DNA from: an uncultured bacterium
Lineage (GTDB): Bacteria; Verrucomicrobiota; Kiritimatiellia; PWTM01
DNA length: 64,000 bases
Direction of reading: 5' to 3'
Assembly: GCA_938010045.1 (NCBI GenBank)
Contig: CALLFZ010000026.1
Coordinates: 1 to 64,000, forward strand
Made by a program: the position numbers and the translations under genes. Positions 31,708-40,849 of this stretch are shown piece after piece. Position 1 is the stretch's first letter, and every line of letters begins with the position of its first letter. Below the pieces are notes generated by a model that was not told where the DNA came from, did not search any database, and worked only from the letters and a program-made list of their open reading frames with translations.

Positions 31708-32757
31708 ATGACCGGCGAATCGCCCAGCCTGTCGCGGCCGCCACGTCCGCTCGCTTCGCCATTCATCCTCGCGCCGATGGCGGGCTATACGGATCTCCCC
31801 TTCCGCCGGATCTGCCGCCGGTTCGGGGCGGGCGCGGTCTATACGGAACTCGTGAGCGTGGACGGCCTGGTGCGCCGCTCGCCCGCCACCTGGCAGCTGC
31901 TGGCAACCCTGCCCGATGAGCGGCCGGTCTACGCCCACCTCTACGGCGCCGATCCCGACGTCTTCAGCGCGGCAGCCACCATGATCGCGCCGCTCGGTCG
32001 GTTCGACGGCATTGACGTCAACGCCGGCTGCCCGATGCCCAAGGTCGTGCGGCGCGGCGCCGGCGCGGGTCTCATGCTGGATCCCGCGCGACTGGCCATG
32101 ATCGTGCGCGCGATCCGCGCGGCTGCGCCGCTGCCGGTCAGCGTGAAAACGCGCATCGGGCCCTGCGCGGATCGCGTGCTGATCTTCGAGATCGCAGCGG
32201 CGATCGAGGAGTCCGGCGCCGACGCGCTCGCGATCCACGCGCGGACCACGGATGTGCGCCACCGTGGGCCCGCCGCCTGGGAGCTGATCGCGGAGGTGAA
32301 ACGGCGGCACCCGCGTCTCACCGTGATCGGGAACGGCGGCATCGGCAACGGCGCGCAGGCCGTCGAGCGGCTCCGGAGTAGCGGCGTGGACGCGGTGATG
32401 ATCGGACGGGGCGCGATTGGGCGGCCCTGGGTGTTTCGCGACGCCGCCGCCGCGCTCGCCGGCGCGCCGACTCCACCGCCCCCGGAGCCCGAGGAGCTCC
32501 GCGCCCTCATCCGCGAACATTTCGCCGGTCTGCTCGAGCTCGAACGCGCACATCCGCTGGCCCGGCGTCGCCGTCATCCCCCCGAGCACATCGCCGCGTG
32601 CCGGTTTCGCGCCCACTTGCTGCGCTACGCGAGCGGACGGCCCGGCGCCGCCGACCTCCGCCGCCGCCTGAACGCGATGCGCAGTCCCGAGGCAGTCGAA
32701 GAGGGGCTCGCGCTGCTCTTCGGTCCGTCCGGTTGCGATTCCAGTGGGCGGCTGTAG
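31708..32757 (+). CDS. dus: tRNA-dihydrouridine synthase
   Basis: An FMN enzyme that reduces uridine in tRNA D-loops. 349 residues. SPFILAPMAGYTDLPFRRIC at the N-terminus is the Dus opening; IDVNAGCPMPKVVRRGAG carries the catalytic Cys; ALAIHARTTDVRHRGPA and VIGNGGIG, MIGRGAIGRPW bind FMN phosphate. The C-terminal helical domain is rich in Arg. DusB-like subtype is likely but not certain. It starts 31 bases after gyrA and may share its transcript. Confidence 0.93.
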   Translation: MTGESPSLSRPPRPLASPFILAPMAGYTDLPFRRICRRFGAGAVYTELVSVDGLVRRSPATWQLLATLPDERPVYAHLYGADPDVFSAAATMIAPLGRFDGIDVNAGCPMPKVVRRGAGAGLMLDPARLAMIVRAIRAAAPLPVSVKTRIGPCADRVLIFEIAAAIEESGADALAIHARTTDVRHRGPAAWELIAEVKRRHPRLTVIGNGGIGNGAQAVERLRSSGVDAVMIGRGAIGRPWVFRDAAAALAGAPTPPPPEPEELRALIREHFAGLLELERAHPLARRRRHPPEHIAACRFRAHLLRYASGRPGAADLRRRLNAMRSPEAVEEGLALLFGPSGCDSSGRL

Positions 32758-33131
32758 GTCCGGCCGTCCGCGGCCGGACAACCTGCGCTTTGGCCAAGCG
32801 CATCCGACTCGACGAACGTGTCGGTGGCGGACCTTCCCGGCAACCAACGCCCGAAACCACAGCGCCCCTGACGACCCGCGCCGCGGGCAGCCCCAGCGGT
32901 ACGCGCTTCGCCGGGCACCGCATGTTCAAAGCTGCCCTCACCGCGCGCGAATTGTCGCCGCGGTCGTTGACCATGGCCTTCCGCGACCCCGGGTCGCGGC
33001 AACCGCGCCACCGGCACCGTGCGAAGCGATCGAGCTCGTACTCACCAGACCCGGTGCCCGTGCGACCGATTGACCGCGCCGCAGATACATGAGAATGTGC
33101 GCGACGTCACCCGAACTGCGGAGATCTGAGG
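32758..33131 (+). other. Intergenic stretch without a recognisable gene
   Basis: About 370 bases. TTGACC at 33070-33075 could be a -35 element for the following gene, but the base run 17 positions later (GAATGT) is a poor -10. No RNA gene or terminator was recognised. Confidence 0.35.
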
Positions 33132-35363
33132 ATGGACTGCGCACGTCGGCCTGCTGCGGTGCTGCCTCTCGTGGCGACGGCTCTGCTCGTTGTCCTGCCC
33201 GGCCACACGGCGCCGATTCGCGTGATGACGTTCAACATCCGATACGGCACCGCGCCGGACGGCGAGAACGCCTGGACCTACCGGCGCGACGCTCTGGTGG
33301 ACACCATTCGCACCGCCGATCCGGATCTGCTCGGCACCCAGGAAACCCTCGATGTCCAGCGCGATGTTCTCGCCGCGGCCCTCCCGGACCATGAGGCGTT
33401 CGGCGCGGGCCGCGACGACGGCGGCGATCGCGGCGAGATGTGCGCGGTGTTCGTGCGGCGCTCCCGCTTCGAGCGACTCGCAGGCGGACATGTCTGGCTC
33501 AGCGAGACGCCGGAGGTCCCGGGTAGCCGAAGCTGGGACAGCGCCCTTCCGCGCATGGTCACCTGGGTGAAGCTGCGCGACCGGCGCGCGCCCGACGCGC
33601 CACCCCTGCTGTTCTGCAACACCCACTTCGATCATCGCGGTGCGCAGGCGCGGCTCGAATCGGCGCGCCGCCTGCGGGAATTCGTCGAGCGCGAGGGACG
33701 AGGCCTGCGGGTGGTCGTCACGGGCGACTTCAATGCTGGCGAGGACGACCCGCCATACACGGCGTTGTTCAGCGGGACCGCCGCGGCGCCATCGCCGCTG
33801 CAGGACGCGTATCGGCTCGCGCATCCGGTCCGCGAGGCAAATGAGGGCACGTTCAACGGTTTCCGGCCAGACGCGATCGCCGGACCCCGCATCGACTGGA
33901 TCGGCGTCTCGCGCGGCGCGCGCGTGCTGGAGGCGGCGATCGTGCGCACATCGCGCGGCGGGCGGGTGCCGTCGGATCACTTTCCGGTGACCGCCGTCGT
34001 GGAGTTCGATGCTCCCGCGACGGCCACCACCCCCGGGGAGACGACCGAACAGCGCGACGCGCGCATGCGTTGGTGGCGCGAGGCAAGGTTCGGCCTCTTC
34101 GTGCACTGGGGTCTGTACTCCGGTCTGGCCGGCACGTGGGAGGGACGGCCAGTCGGCACGCGCGGTGGCATGGAGTGGATTCAGCAGCGAGTGAAGGCCG
34201 ACACCGAGACCTACGCGCGCGCCGCGATCCCGAAATTTCGGCCCGCGCCCGGGTTCGCGCGCGAGTGGGCGCGGCTCGCGCGCGAGGCCGGCTGCCGTTA
34301 TGTCGTCTTCACCACAAAACACCACGACGGTTTTGCGCTGCACGACTCGGCGGTCTCGGACTTCGACGCGGGCAGCGTGCTCGGCCGGGACCTTGTGCGC
34401 GAGATTGTCGAGGCGCTACGCGCCGAGGGCCTGCGCGTGGGGTTCTACCACTCGGTGATCGACTGGCACCACGATCAGTACGAGTATGCCCGCTCCGCCC
34501 AACTGCCCCACCCGCTCAAGGGCCGTCCCTACCCGAATGGCGCGCGCGACCACCAGCGCTACATCGAGTACCTCCATGCGCAGGTGCGAGAGCTCGTCTC
34601 GAACTATGGGCCGGTGGACATCCTCTGGTGGGATTTCAGCGCGCAGGACTTCCAGGGTGACGAAGCTTGGCGCGCCACCGAGCTCATCGCGATGGTGCGT
34701 TCGCGTCAGCCCGCGATCATCATGAACAATCGGCTCTACCGCCACACCGAGGCCGGCTGGACCGGGATGGGCACCGCCTCTGTCGCGCCCCGCCTGGATC
34801 CGCGATTCGGCGACTTCCTCACCCCCGAGCAACACATCCCGCCCGGCGGCCTCCCCGGCGTGGACTGGGAAACGTGCATGACGATGAACACCACATGGGG
34901 CTACAACGAACACGACCACGCGTGGAAGCCAGCCGATGAGCTGATCCGCCATCTCGTGGACATCGCGAGCAAGGGCGGCAACTACCTTCTGAACATCGGT
35001 CCGCGCGGCGACGGCAGTGTGCCGGAGGGCAGCGTCACGGCGTTGCGCGCGATCGGCGCCTGGCTGCGCGTCCACGGCGAAGCGATGTATGCGACGGGGC
35101 CGGCTCCGTGGGCGCCGCCCTCATGGGGGCGGATCACACGACGCGACGATGCGCTGTACCTCCATGTGTTCCAACGGCCCCCCGATGGACGGCTCGCGCT
35201 GCCGGTGCCGATCACATTCGATTGTGCGGTGCTGCTCGGCGATCCGCCCCACATCCTTGCGGAGGGCGGGACGACGCCCGTGGAGGCCATCGCGCTGCCG
35301 GCGGCCCCTGCCCCTGCTCCTCCGCCGGTCGCAGTGATCCGGCTCGATCACGCCCGATGGTGA
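33132..35363 (+). CDS. Secreted endonuclease/exonuclease/phosphatase - alpha-L-fucosidase (GH29) fusion
   Basis: 743 residues in one uninterrupted frame with a signal peptide (cut near GHTAP). Residues 28-292 form an EEP-fold domain: VMTFNIRYG, LGTQETL, NTHFDH, VTGDFNAG, DWIGVS, PSDHFPV, covering the metal and catalytic Asp-His sites. Residues 310-640 form a GH29 fucosidase: ARFGLFVHWGLYS, FTTKHHDGFALHD, GFYHSVIDWHH, VDILWWDFS with the expected nucleophile Asp501, and MNTTWGYNEHDHAWK. A ~100-residue C-terminal beta tail follows. GGAG stands eight bases before the ATG. The EEP domain could be a phosphodiesterase or sphingomyelinase-like enzyme acting on the same glycan or lipid; this is inference. 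Confidence 0.9.
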   Translation: MDCARRPAAVLPLVATALLVVLPGHTAPIRVMTFNIRYGTAPDGENAWTYRRDALVDTIRTADPDLLGTQETLDVQRDVLAAALPDHEAFGAGRDDGGDRGEMCAVFVRRSRFERLAGGHVWLSETPEVPGSRSWDSALPRMVTWVKLRDRRAPDAPPLLFCNTHFDHRGAQARLESARRLREFVEREGRGLRVVVTGDFNAGEDDPPYTALFSGTAAAPSPLQDAYRLAHPVREANEGTFNGFRPDAIAGPRIDWIGVSRGARVLEAAIVRTSRGGRVPSDHFPVTAVVEFDAPATATTPGETTEQRDARMRWWREARFGLFVHWGLYSGLAGTWEGRPVGTRGGMEWIQQRVKADTETYARAAIPKFRPAPGFAREWARLAREAGCRYVVFTTKHHDGFALHDSAVSDFDAGSVLGRDLVREIVEALRAEGLRVGFYHSVIDWHHDQYEYARSAQLPHPLKGRPYPNGARDHQRYIEYLHAQVRELVSNYGPVDILWWDFSAQDFQGDEAWRATELIAMVRSRQPAIIMNNRLYRHTEAGWTGMGTASVAPRLDPRFGDFLTPEQHIPPGGLPGVDWETCMTMNTTWGYNEHDHAWKPADELIRHLVDIASKGGNYLLNIGPRGDGSVPEGSVTALRAIGAWLRVHGEAMYATGPAPWAPPSWGRITRRDDALYLHVFQRPPDGRLALPVPITFDCAVLLGDPPHILAEGGTTPVEAIALPAAPAPAPPPVAVIRLDHARW

Positions 35364-35838
35364 ACCGCGCGCCCCAGCCTCCCCACGAACCAGCGGTCCC
35401 CCTCCGCAACGCCCGCTCGACCTCGAGCACTCGGTAGCCGACAGGCTCGGACCCAACCGTTTGCCCGAGTCGGTGGACCGACGACCTCCACGTGGCCCCA
35501 CCGCTCCGTTCGGGCCAGCGACTGCCGTGCCGACAGCGGGCACACGCTGTCGCCGGGCGCGGCACACGCGGTGGTGGGAGCGTAGTGCCCAGCGTGGCAC
35601 CTCGTCGCTGCCGCTTGCCGCGGAGCGGTGGACATGTTCAACGGCGCTCTAGCGCTGAGACGCGGCAACCGGAGGATGGAGGATTGGGGCCAACCCGTTG
35701 GGTGTCGCCCCGGTCGGCCAAGTCGCACGTCGTCGTTGCCCGCGTCGGTCGGCAGAGGAGTGCCCGAACGACAGGGGGCACACCGTCGTGGTGGCTTCGT
35801 TCCAACCAGCGGGCGACCTCGGCGGCGGCGGCCAAATC
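35364..35838 (+). other. Intergenic stretch without a recognisable gene
   Basis: About 475 bases between convergent genes (fucosidase fusion, yjbQ). Open frames on both strands are low-complexity in composition. No hairpin with a T-tract was found. Confidence 0.4.
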
Positions 35839-36255
35839 TCACTCGCCAATGATCTTAATCAAAACCCGCTTTGGGCGCCGGCCGTCGAATTCGCCGTAGA
35901 AGATCTGCTCCCACGGTCCGAAGTCGAGCCGTCCGTTCGTGATCGCCACGACGACTTCGCGCCCCATGATCTGACGCTTCAGGTGGGCATCGGCGTTATC
36001 CTCGGCACCGTTGTGCGCGTACTGGTCGTATGGCTGTTCCGGCGCCAGCCTCTCTAGCCATCGCTCGAAGTCCTGGTGCAGGCCGCGCTCGTCGTCGTTG
36101 ATAAAGACGCTCGCGGTGATATGCATGGCGTTGACGAGGCACAGCCCCTCGCGCACACCGCTGGCCCGGACGGCCTCCTCGACCTGAGGGGTAATGTTGA
36201 GGAACGCACGACGCGTCGGGGTGCGGAAGGTCAGTTCCTGGCGGTAGCTTTTCAT
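35839..36255 (-). CDS. yjbQ: YjbQ/UPF0047 family protein
   Basis: 138 residues, the usual size. Family patterns are [52 protein letters not shown] and [19 protein letters not shown], including the conserved His residues that form the putative metal site. Some members complement thiamine-phosphate synthesis weakly; the real role is unresolved. It follows pdxH after 30 bases and is probably co-transcribed with it. Confidence 0.93.
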   Translation of the reverse strand: MKSYRQELTFRTPTRRAFLNITPQVEEAVRASGVREGLCLVNAMHITASVFINDDERGLHQDFERWLERLAPEQPYDQYAHNGAEDNADAHLKRQIMGREVVVAITNGRLDFGPWEQIFYGEFDGRRPKRVLIKIIGE

Positions 36256-36285
36256 GATCGGTCCGGTTCTCCGTTTCAGATGGGC

Positions 36286-36930
36286 CTATGGATACAGTCG
36301 CTGGAGGGTCCAGGTGCCGTCGTGGACACGCGTGTAGCGGAACCGGTCATGCAGGCGGTTCGGCCGGCCCTGCCAAAACTCGATGGTGGCGGGCACGACT
36401 CGATAGCCGCCCCAGTGCGGCGGCAACGGCACCTCACGGCCCCGGAAGCGCTCCTCGAATTCGCGGCAGCGATTCATGAATTCGCGGCGCGAAGCGAGCG
36501 GCTGACTCTGGCGCGAGGCCCAGGCGCCGATCTGGCTCATCCGGGGACGGGTCGCGAAGTAGGCCTCGGCCTCGTCACGCGGAATCGGCTCCACGCGGCC
36601 CTCGACGCGCACCTGCCGGATGAGCTCGTTCCAGTGAAAGGTCATCGCCGCGTACGGCACCTGCCGCATCTCGTCCGCCTTGCGGCCGACCACGTGGGTG
36701 TAGAACGCAAATCCGCGCTCATCGACGCCTTTCAGCAACATCATGCGGCCAGCCGGACGGCCGTCGCCGCCGACTGTGGAAAGGCAGAACGACGTCGGCC
36801 AAAAACATCCGGCGCGGCGCGCAAAGGCGAGCCACCGGCGGAACTGCCGGATGGGGTCCGGATCGAGCTGCCGCTCATGCAGTCCCAGCAGAACGCCCGG
36901 CAAACCCGCAAGGCGTGCGATCACTGACAT
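36286..36930 (-). CDS. pdxH: Pyridoxamine 5'-phosphate oxidase
   Basis: FMN-dependent oxidase that makes pyridoxal 5'-phosphate (vitamin B6). 214 residues. Conserved runs are STVGGDGRPAGRMMLLKGVD, FAFYTHVVGRKADEM, MTFHWNELIRQVRVEGRVE, SQIGAWASRQSQPL and FWQGRPNRLHDRFRY, which carry the FMN and PLP contacts. The start at 36930 has no Shine-Dalgarno; an extended -10 element stands six bases upstream. Confidence 0.95.
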   Translation of the reverse strand: MSVIARLAGLPGVLLGLHERQLDPDPIRQFRRWLAFARRAGCFWPTSFCLSTVGGDGRPAGRMMLLKGVDERGFAFYTHVVGRKADEMRQVPYAAMTFHWNELIRQVRVEGRVEPIPRDEAEAYFATRPRMSQIGAWASRQSQPLASRREFMNRCREFEERFRGREVPLPPHWGGYRVVPATIEFWQGRPNRLHDRFRYTRVHDGTWTLQRLYP

Positions 36931-36936
36931 GATCGC

Positions 36937-36945
36937 ATCATAGCA
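36937..36945 (-). promoter_or_regulatory. Extended -10 promoter of pdxH
   Basis: Minus strand reads TGCTATGAT, a TGn-extended -10 element, ending six bases before the pdxH ATG. No good -35 element is seen. The transcript would begin at the start codon (leaderless). Confidence 0.45.
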
Positions 36946-36990
36946 CAGCCCCGGATCCCGAACGGCGCGGGCCCTCGTCCGCCGCCCGCG

Positions 36991-37542
36991 TTATTGTGCG
37001 GGCGCTGCCGGCGGCGGAGAGGCCGGGGCGGGCGGAGCACCGTTTGGAGGAGTCGGCACCGTCACCGGTACGGTGATGGGCGCACCGGCGGGCGAGGAGG
37101 GCAGAGCGGTGTCGGACGCCGCCGGCGCGGCGGAGCCGGGTGCCGGCACGTCCACCGGCACTGTGATCGGCGTCGAAGCCGGAGGGGGCGTCGCCGAAGG
37201 CGCAACAGCGGCGGGCGAACCCGGGCCGGAGGGCGTCGGAGCCGGCGCGGCGGGCTGCTCGGTCGCTGCGCGCGCGCCGTCCGCCTGTTCCATCAAGCTC
37301 GGCTGACGGCCGCTGAAAAGAATCGCGAGTGCGACCGTGTTGATCATGAACAACGACGCCAACCAGATGGTCGCCGTCGTGAGCACATTGCCCGCGCGGG
37401 AACCGAAGATCGTCTCGCCGATGTTCGCCCCGAACGCGAGCCCAAGCCCTTGCTCGCGCGACTTCTGCAGCAGAATGACGCCGATGACCATCAGGCTCAG
37501 CAGCGCCTCGATCACCACTAGCAAGCCTCTCAGAATCTCCAT
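36991..37542 (-). CDS. secG: Preprotein translocase subunit SecG
   Basis: Small SecYEG subunit. Two membrane helices lie in the first ~80 residues (LLVVIEALLSLMVIGVILLQ and TIWLASLFMINTVALAIL), with the family run QKSREQGLGLAFGANIGETIFGS split between them. Total 183 residues, about twice the usual length. The excess is a Pro/Ala-rich tail with the repeated phrases TPITVPVDVP and APITVPVTVP. The start is ATG 37542 with GGGAGA upstream. It follows tpiA by 28 bases, a common bacterial gene pair. Confidence 0.92.
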   Translation of the reverse strand: MEILRGLLVVIEALLSLMVIGVILLQKSREQGLGLAFGANIGETIFGSRAGNVLTTATIWLASLFMINTVALAILFSGRQPSLMEQADGARAATEQPAAPAPTPSGPGSPAAVAPSATPPPASTPITVPVDVPAPGSAAPAASDTALPSSPAGAPITVPVTVPTPPNGAPPAPASPPPAAPAQ

Positions 37543-37570
37543 GGCAACAGTCTCCCGAGGACACCGGCGG

Positions 37571-38326
37571 TCAAACGGCCGCCGCACGCACGATCGCGAC
37601 AAACGAAGCGGCCTGGAGAGAGGCGCCGCCGATCAGCCCGCCGTCCACATCCGGCTGCCCGAACAGCTCGGCCGCATTCTCCGGCTTCACACTGCCTCCG
37701 TACTGAATGCGGATCCGTTCCGCCGCATCGCCAGCCAAATCGCGAAGTTGGCGACGGATCAGCGCGTGCACCTCTTGCGCCTGGGCCGCCGTCGCGGTGC
37801 GGCCGGTGCCGATGGCCCAGACCGGCTCGTAGGCGATGACCAGCCGCTCCCAATCCGCGCCGACCAACCCCGCGAGGCCTGCGCGCACCTGGCGCTCGAT
37901 CACCTCGAAGGTCCGCCCCGCCTCGCGTTCGGCCAGCGTCTCGCCGACGCAGACGATCGGACTCAGCCCAGCGGCCAGCGCGGCGCGCGCGCGACGGTTC
38001 ACGGTCTCATCGGTCTCGCCGAAATACTGCCGCCGTTCGCTGTGGCCGACGATGACATATTTGCAACCTTCTTCGAGCAGCATCGCGGCGGAAATCTCGC
38101 CCGTGTAGGCGCCGGACGTCTCCCAATGCACATTCTGCGCGCCAAGCTGGATGACGCTCTCCGCGACCACCTCGCGCACGGCCCGCAGGCTGGTGAAGGG
38201 CGGGCACAGCACGCATTCGACCGCCGAGAACCCGCCCAGCGCGCTGCGGATTTCCGCGGCCAGGGCGGCGGCCTCGCGCGCGGTCTTATTCATCTTCCAG
38301 TTTCCGGCAACGATTGGAGTACGCAT
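37571..38326 (-). CDS. tpiA: Triosephosphate isomerase
   Basis: Glycolytic/gluconeogenic TIM-barrel isomerase, 251 residues. Catalytic Lys is in AGNWKMNK, His in [11 protein letters not shown] and Glu in [11 protein letters not shown]; the phosphate loops are IGTGRTAT and [10 protein letters not shown], then [17 protein letters not shown] Shine-Dalgarno before ATG 38326. First gene of tpiA-secG, with a good promoter upstream. Confidence 0.97.
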   Translation of the reverse strand: MRTPIVAGNWKMNKTAREAAALAAEIRSALGGFSAVECVLCPPFTSLRAVREVVAESVIQLGAQNVHWETSGAYTGEISAAMLLEEGCKYVIVGHSERRQYFGETDETVNRRARAALAAGLSPIVCVGETLAEREAGRTFEVIERQVRAGLAGLVGADWERLVIAYEPVWAIGTGRTATAAQAQEVHALIRRQLRDLAGDAAERIRIQYGGSVKPENAAELFGQPDVDGGLIGGASLQAASFVAIVRAAAV

Positions 38327-38353
38327 TCGTTCACCTTTCTACGGAAGGCACGT

Positions 38354-38382
38354 ATGTTAGCCGGCTGCCCCCTCGTCCGCAA
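38354..38382 (-). promoter_or_regulatory. Promoter of tpiA-secG
   Basis: Minus strand TTGCGG (38382-38377), 17 bases, TAACAT (38359-38354). The leader is about 20 bases and contains the Shine-Dalgarno. Confidence 0.55.
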
Positions 38383-38584
38383 TCCCGCGAACCGCACGCC
38401 GTGCCGAGTGCGCTGCGGAGAATGTGCGGCCAATACAGGCGTCGGCGAAGGGAACGAACATCTACCCCAACGCCCCCATACCCTTCGCCGGTGTTTCTCG
38501 TCGCTGCTCCAAAACACGAATGCCTCCTTGACGACAGGTAGCTGAGATGGCCGTTGCGTGTAGGCATCTCTCTAGGCGTAGGTT

Positions 38585-38729
38585 GGGGACAGGCACCTGG
38601 ATTGGCCGCTGTGGGTGGGGTCAGGGGGACGGGCACAAGCACAGACAAACGCAATCGTCTCGCTTTCCATCTACTGTGACTCTTGTTGGATGCCTGTCCC
38701 CCGGCAGGACTCGTCATGGGGACAGGCAC
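38585..38729 (+). repeat. Repeat cluster 2: GGGGACAGGCAC motifs
   Basis: GGGGACAGGCAC at 38585 and 38718, and an inverted copy ATGCCTGTCCCC at 38691. The bases between (CAAACGCAATCGTCTCGC, then TTTCCATCTACTGTGACTC) are a diverged copy of a 56-base unit duplicated in cluster 3 (54893 and 55156). Downstream GAACCGAGCGTGGCGGTTG, near 38800, matches GAGCCGAGCGTGGCGGTCA near 55300. Confidence 0.75.
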
Positions 38730-38898
38730 TTCTTTGGACGCACCTCCCATTCTCGTGGCCTTTTTCGCTTCGCGAAACAACGCGGCTTCGTAGCGTTGAA
38801 CCGAGCGTGGCGGTTGGGGTCTGCGTTCGGGCCAGAGGCGCAAACTCGGCGAGGGCCAACCTGATCACCGACACGTAGGGCCCGGTATGGCACCGAGG

Positions 38899-39020
38899 CC
38901 AGCCGCCATGATGATGGTCAGCTCATACCGGCATTCAATCCGGGTTCACCCTCCCTCGCCTGAAAACTCAAATTTTCGTTCCGCGGGTCAGCCTATTCAC
39001 AATGCGAACTGTAATGGTGA
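38899..39020 (+). repeat. Diverged copy of the segment at 11385-11465
   Basis: Shares CCAGCCGCC, ATGATGATG, TCAGCTC and CAATGCGA-CTGTA in the same order with the 11.4-kb copy, with extra bases in the middle. Both copies follow GGGGACAGGCAC clusters by roughly 70-180 bases. Confidence 0.55.
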
Positions 39021-39621
39021 TGAAGCCATCGGGATCGATCTGGGATTGGGCCGCACATGGCGTCCTTGCGGGCATCACGAATTTAGAGAGCTATGCGACA
39101 TGATAGTTTTTTGAGCGGAATCAAATTTTCGATGCGACCCTGGTGCGCCGCGACCCCGAACCACCGGCCCCGGAAAGCCCTGGTGGGTTCAACACGGTTT
39201 TGATGAACATGGAAGACCAAATGGATGAGCGGATGCCGCGTACGGCCCTCGCGCACCCATCGGGCCAGCGGTCTGGCGACGGGTGTCTCGGCCCCAGGCG
39301 CGGCCTGATGTTGGACCACCCGAGAGAGCAGAACATGCGCACACAGTGCCTTGTCGTTCTCCTTCTGAGACGGACGAATGAGAAAGATCCTTGCGTCACG
39401 AGCGAGCTTGAGCCACTTCGTCAGCTCGGGCGCACCATCCGGATCGTACGAGTCTGTACCCTCGCTCCGTAGCCGAGCAGGCGCGCCTTCGCGAGCGACG
39501 CTCCACGGGCCCTCATTCGCGAACTCTGCTCCATCTCCACTCGTCGCCGCCTCGTTCTCTCGACTCGACGGACATGCCCCCGGCGGTCACGGCGCCGAAC
39601 CCTACCTCGTGCCCCATGGGA

Positions 39622-40824
39622 TCAGGGGGACCGGCTGAGACGGTGGGCGGGTTGGTCGGCGAAGCGGCGGTGGGCGTCGCGGAGAACTTCGAGGATGCAG
39701 TCGGCGAACGGACTGCGAGCGAGCGCAGACCGCATGGCGCGTTCGTCGAAGTCGCCGGCGTTCCGCCCTGGGAACCAGTGTTCGGCCTGGCCGAGCAGGT
39801 TGTAGCGCATCTTCGCGTAGGCGGTCATGTCGAGCGCGGTCGCGTAGTTCCACAACCGGACGATCTCGAATACGTTCACCTCGCCGGGGCACTCGGACCA
39901 CGGCGGAATCCCGTCGGCCCAGCGCTCGACCCAGTCGGCGCCGAGCACGCGGCGCAGTTCCGACTCGAGCCGAGCCGCGATGGCGCGGGCGAGCGATTCT
40001 CGATCGTTCCAGCGGGCGAGCGCACCGAGATGCTCGTCCCAGTCAGCGGGCCGCGCGACGCCGATGCTGATCGTGTGCACCTCGGGCCGCGCGAGACAGT
40101 AGAGGTCGTTGAACTGCATCGGCGTGAGCGGAGCACAGAGCCGGCGCAGTTTCTCCGGCGCCTCGTAGAGTTTTCCGCCCTTGTCGTTCGGGCTGATGAT
40201 GAACACTCCGAGGTCGTGGCGCGCGGCGGCTTCGACAGCGGGCCACGTATGGGGGTGCACGAAGTACCAATGCAGGTTCACGTAGTCGAATTCGCCGGTC
40301 TCGATCAAACGCACGATCAGGTCGGTTGGCCCGTGGGTGGAAAATCCGACGAACCGGCAAAGCCCCTCGCGCTGAAAGCGGCGGGCGCCATCGAGCGCGC
40401 CGCCGCGGCGCAGCGTTTCGCGCAGCAAGTCCTCGTTGTTGATCCCATGGACCGCCAACAGGTCCACGTGGTCGAGCCGCAGCAGCTCGAGGGAGCGGCG
40501 CGCGGTGGCCAGGAACTCGTCGGCCGGTTTCGGGCCGACCTTGGTCTGCACGATGATCTCGTGGCGCGGTAGATGAGGCAGCACGCGACCGAGTTGCAGC
40601 TCGCTGGTGCCGTAGCCGCGGGCAGTTTCGAAATGCCGCGCGCCGATCTCGAACGCGCGCCGCACGCAGGCCTCGAGGTTGGCTTGCCCCTCGGGCGTGA
40701 TGCCGTCGGCCTCGTCATCCTTCCACGAGTGCTGGAAGCGCATCCCGCCGCAGGTCAGTACGGGCATGGAGAGGCCCGTACGACCGAAGCGGCGGGTGGG
40801 CACGCGCGGCGGCGTGTCGCTCAT
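39622..40824 (-). CDS. Aldo/keto reductase
   Basis: 400 residues, longer than the ~320-residue core. The N-terminal beta strand is RRFGRTGLSMPVLTCGGMRF. The catalytic pattern is HFETARGYGTSE (Tyr; Glu where Asp is usual), IIVQTKVG (Lys) and LLAVHGIN (His). A C-terminal extension (FEIVRLWNYATALDMTAYAK) has about 90 residues. NADPH-dependent carbonyl reductase family; substrate unknown. The start at 40824 lies 25 bases after the stop of the V-ATPase K gene, so it is probably the last gene of that operon. Confidence 0.88.
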   Translation of the reverse strand: MSDTPPRVPTRRFGRTGLSMPVLTCGGMRFQHSWKDDEADGITPEGQANLEACVRRAFEIGARHFETARGYGTSELQLGRVLPHLPRHEIIVQTKVGPKPADEFLATARRSLELLRLDHVDLLAVHGINNEDLLRETLRRGGALDGARRFQREGLCRFVGFSTHGPTDLIVRLIETGEFDYVNLHWYFVHPHTWPAVEAAARHDLGVFIISPNDKGGKLYEAPEKLRRLCAPLTPMQFNDLYCLARPEVHTISIGVARPADWDEHLGALARWNDRESLARAIAARLESELRRVLGADWVERWADGIPPWSECPGEVNVFEIVRLWNYATALDMTAYAKMRYNLLGQAEHWFPGRNAGDFDERAMRSALARSPFADCILEVLRDAHRRFADQPAHRLSRSP

Positions 40825-40849
40825 GGGCGGGTGCGCCCGCCGGTTCCGA

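Larger units (their letters stand above)
38383..39621 (+). other. Long gene-free region holding repeat cluster 2
   Basis: About 1.2 kb between tpiA and the aldo/keto reductase. It contains the repeat cluster at 38585-38729 and the dispersed segment at 38899-39020. Open frames such as 39143-39472 (+) and 39121-39399 (-) show no recognisable family or Shine-Dalgarno. The stretch 39040-39130 is AT-richer than its surroundings. It may hold the decayed remains of a mobile element. Confidence 0.45.

Noticed and set aside
39121-39399. Minus-strand open frame in the 39-kb gap
   Set aside because: No Shine-Dalgarno, no family pattern; I could not support a transposase or other product.
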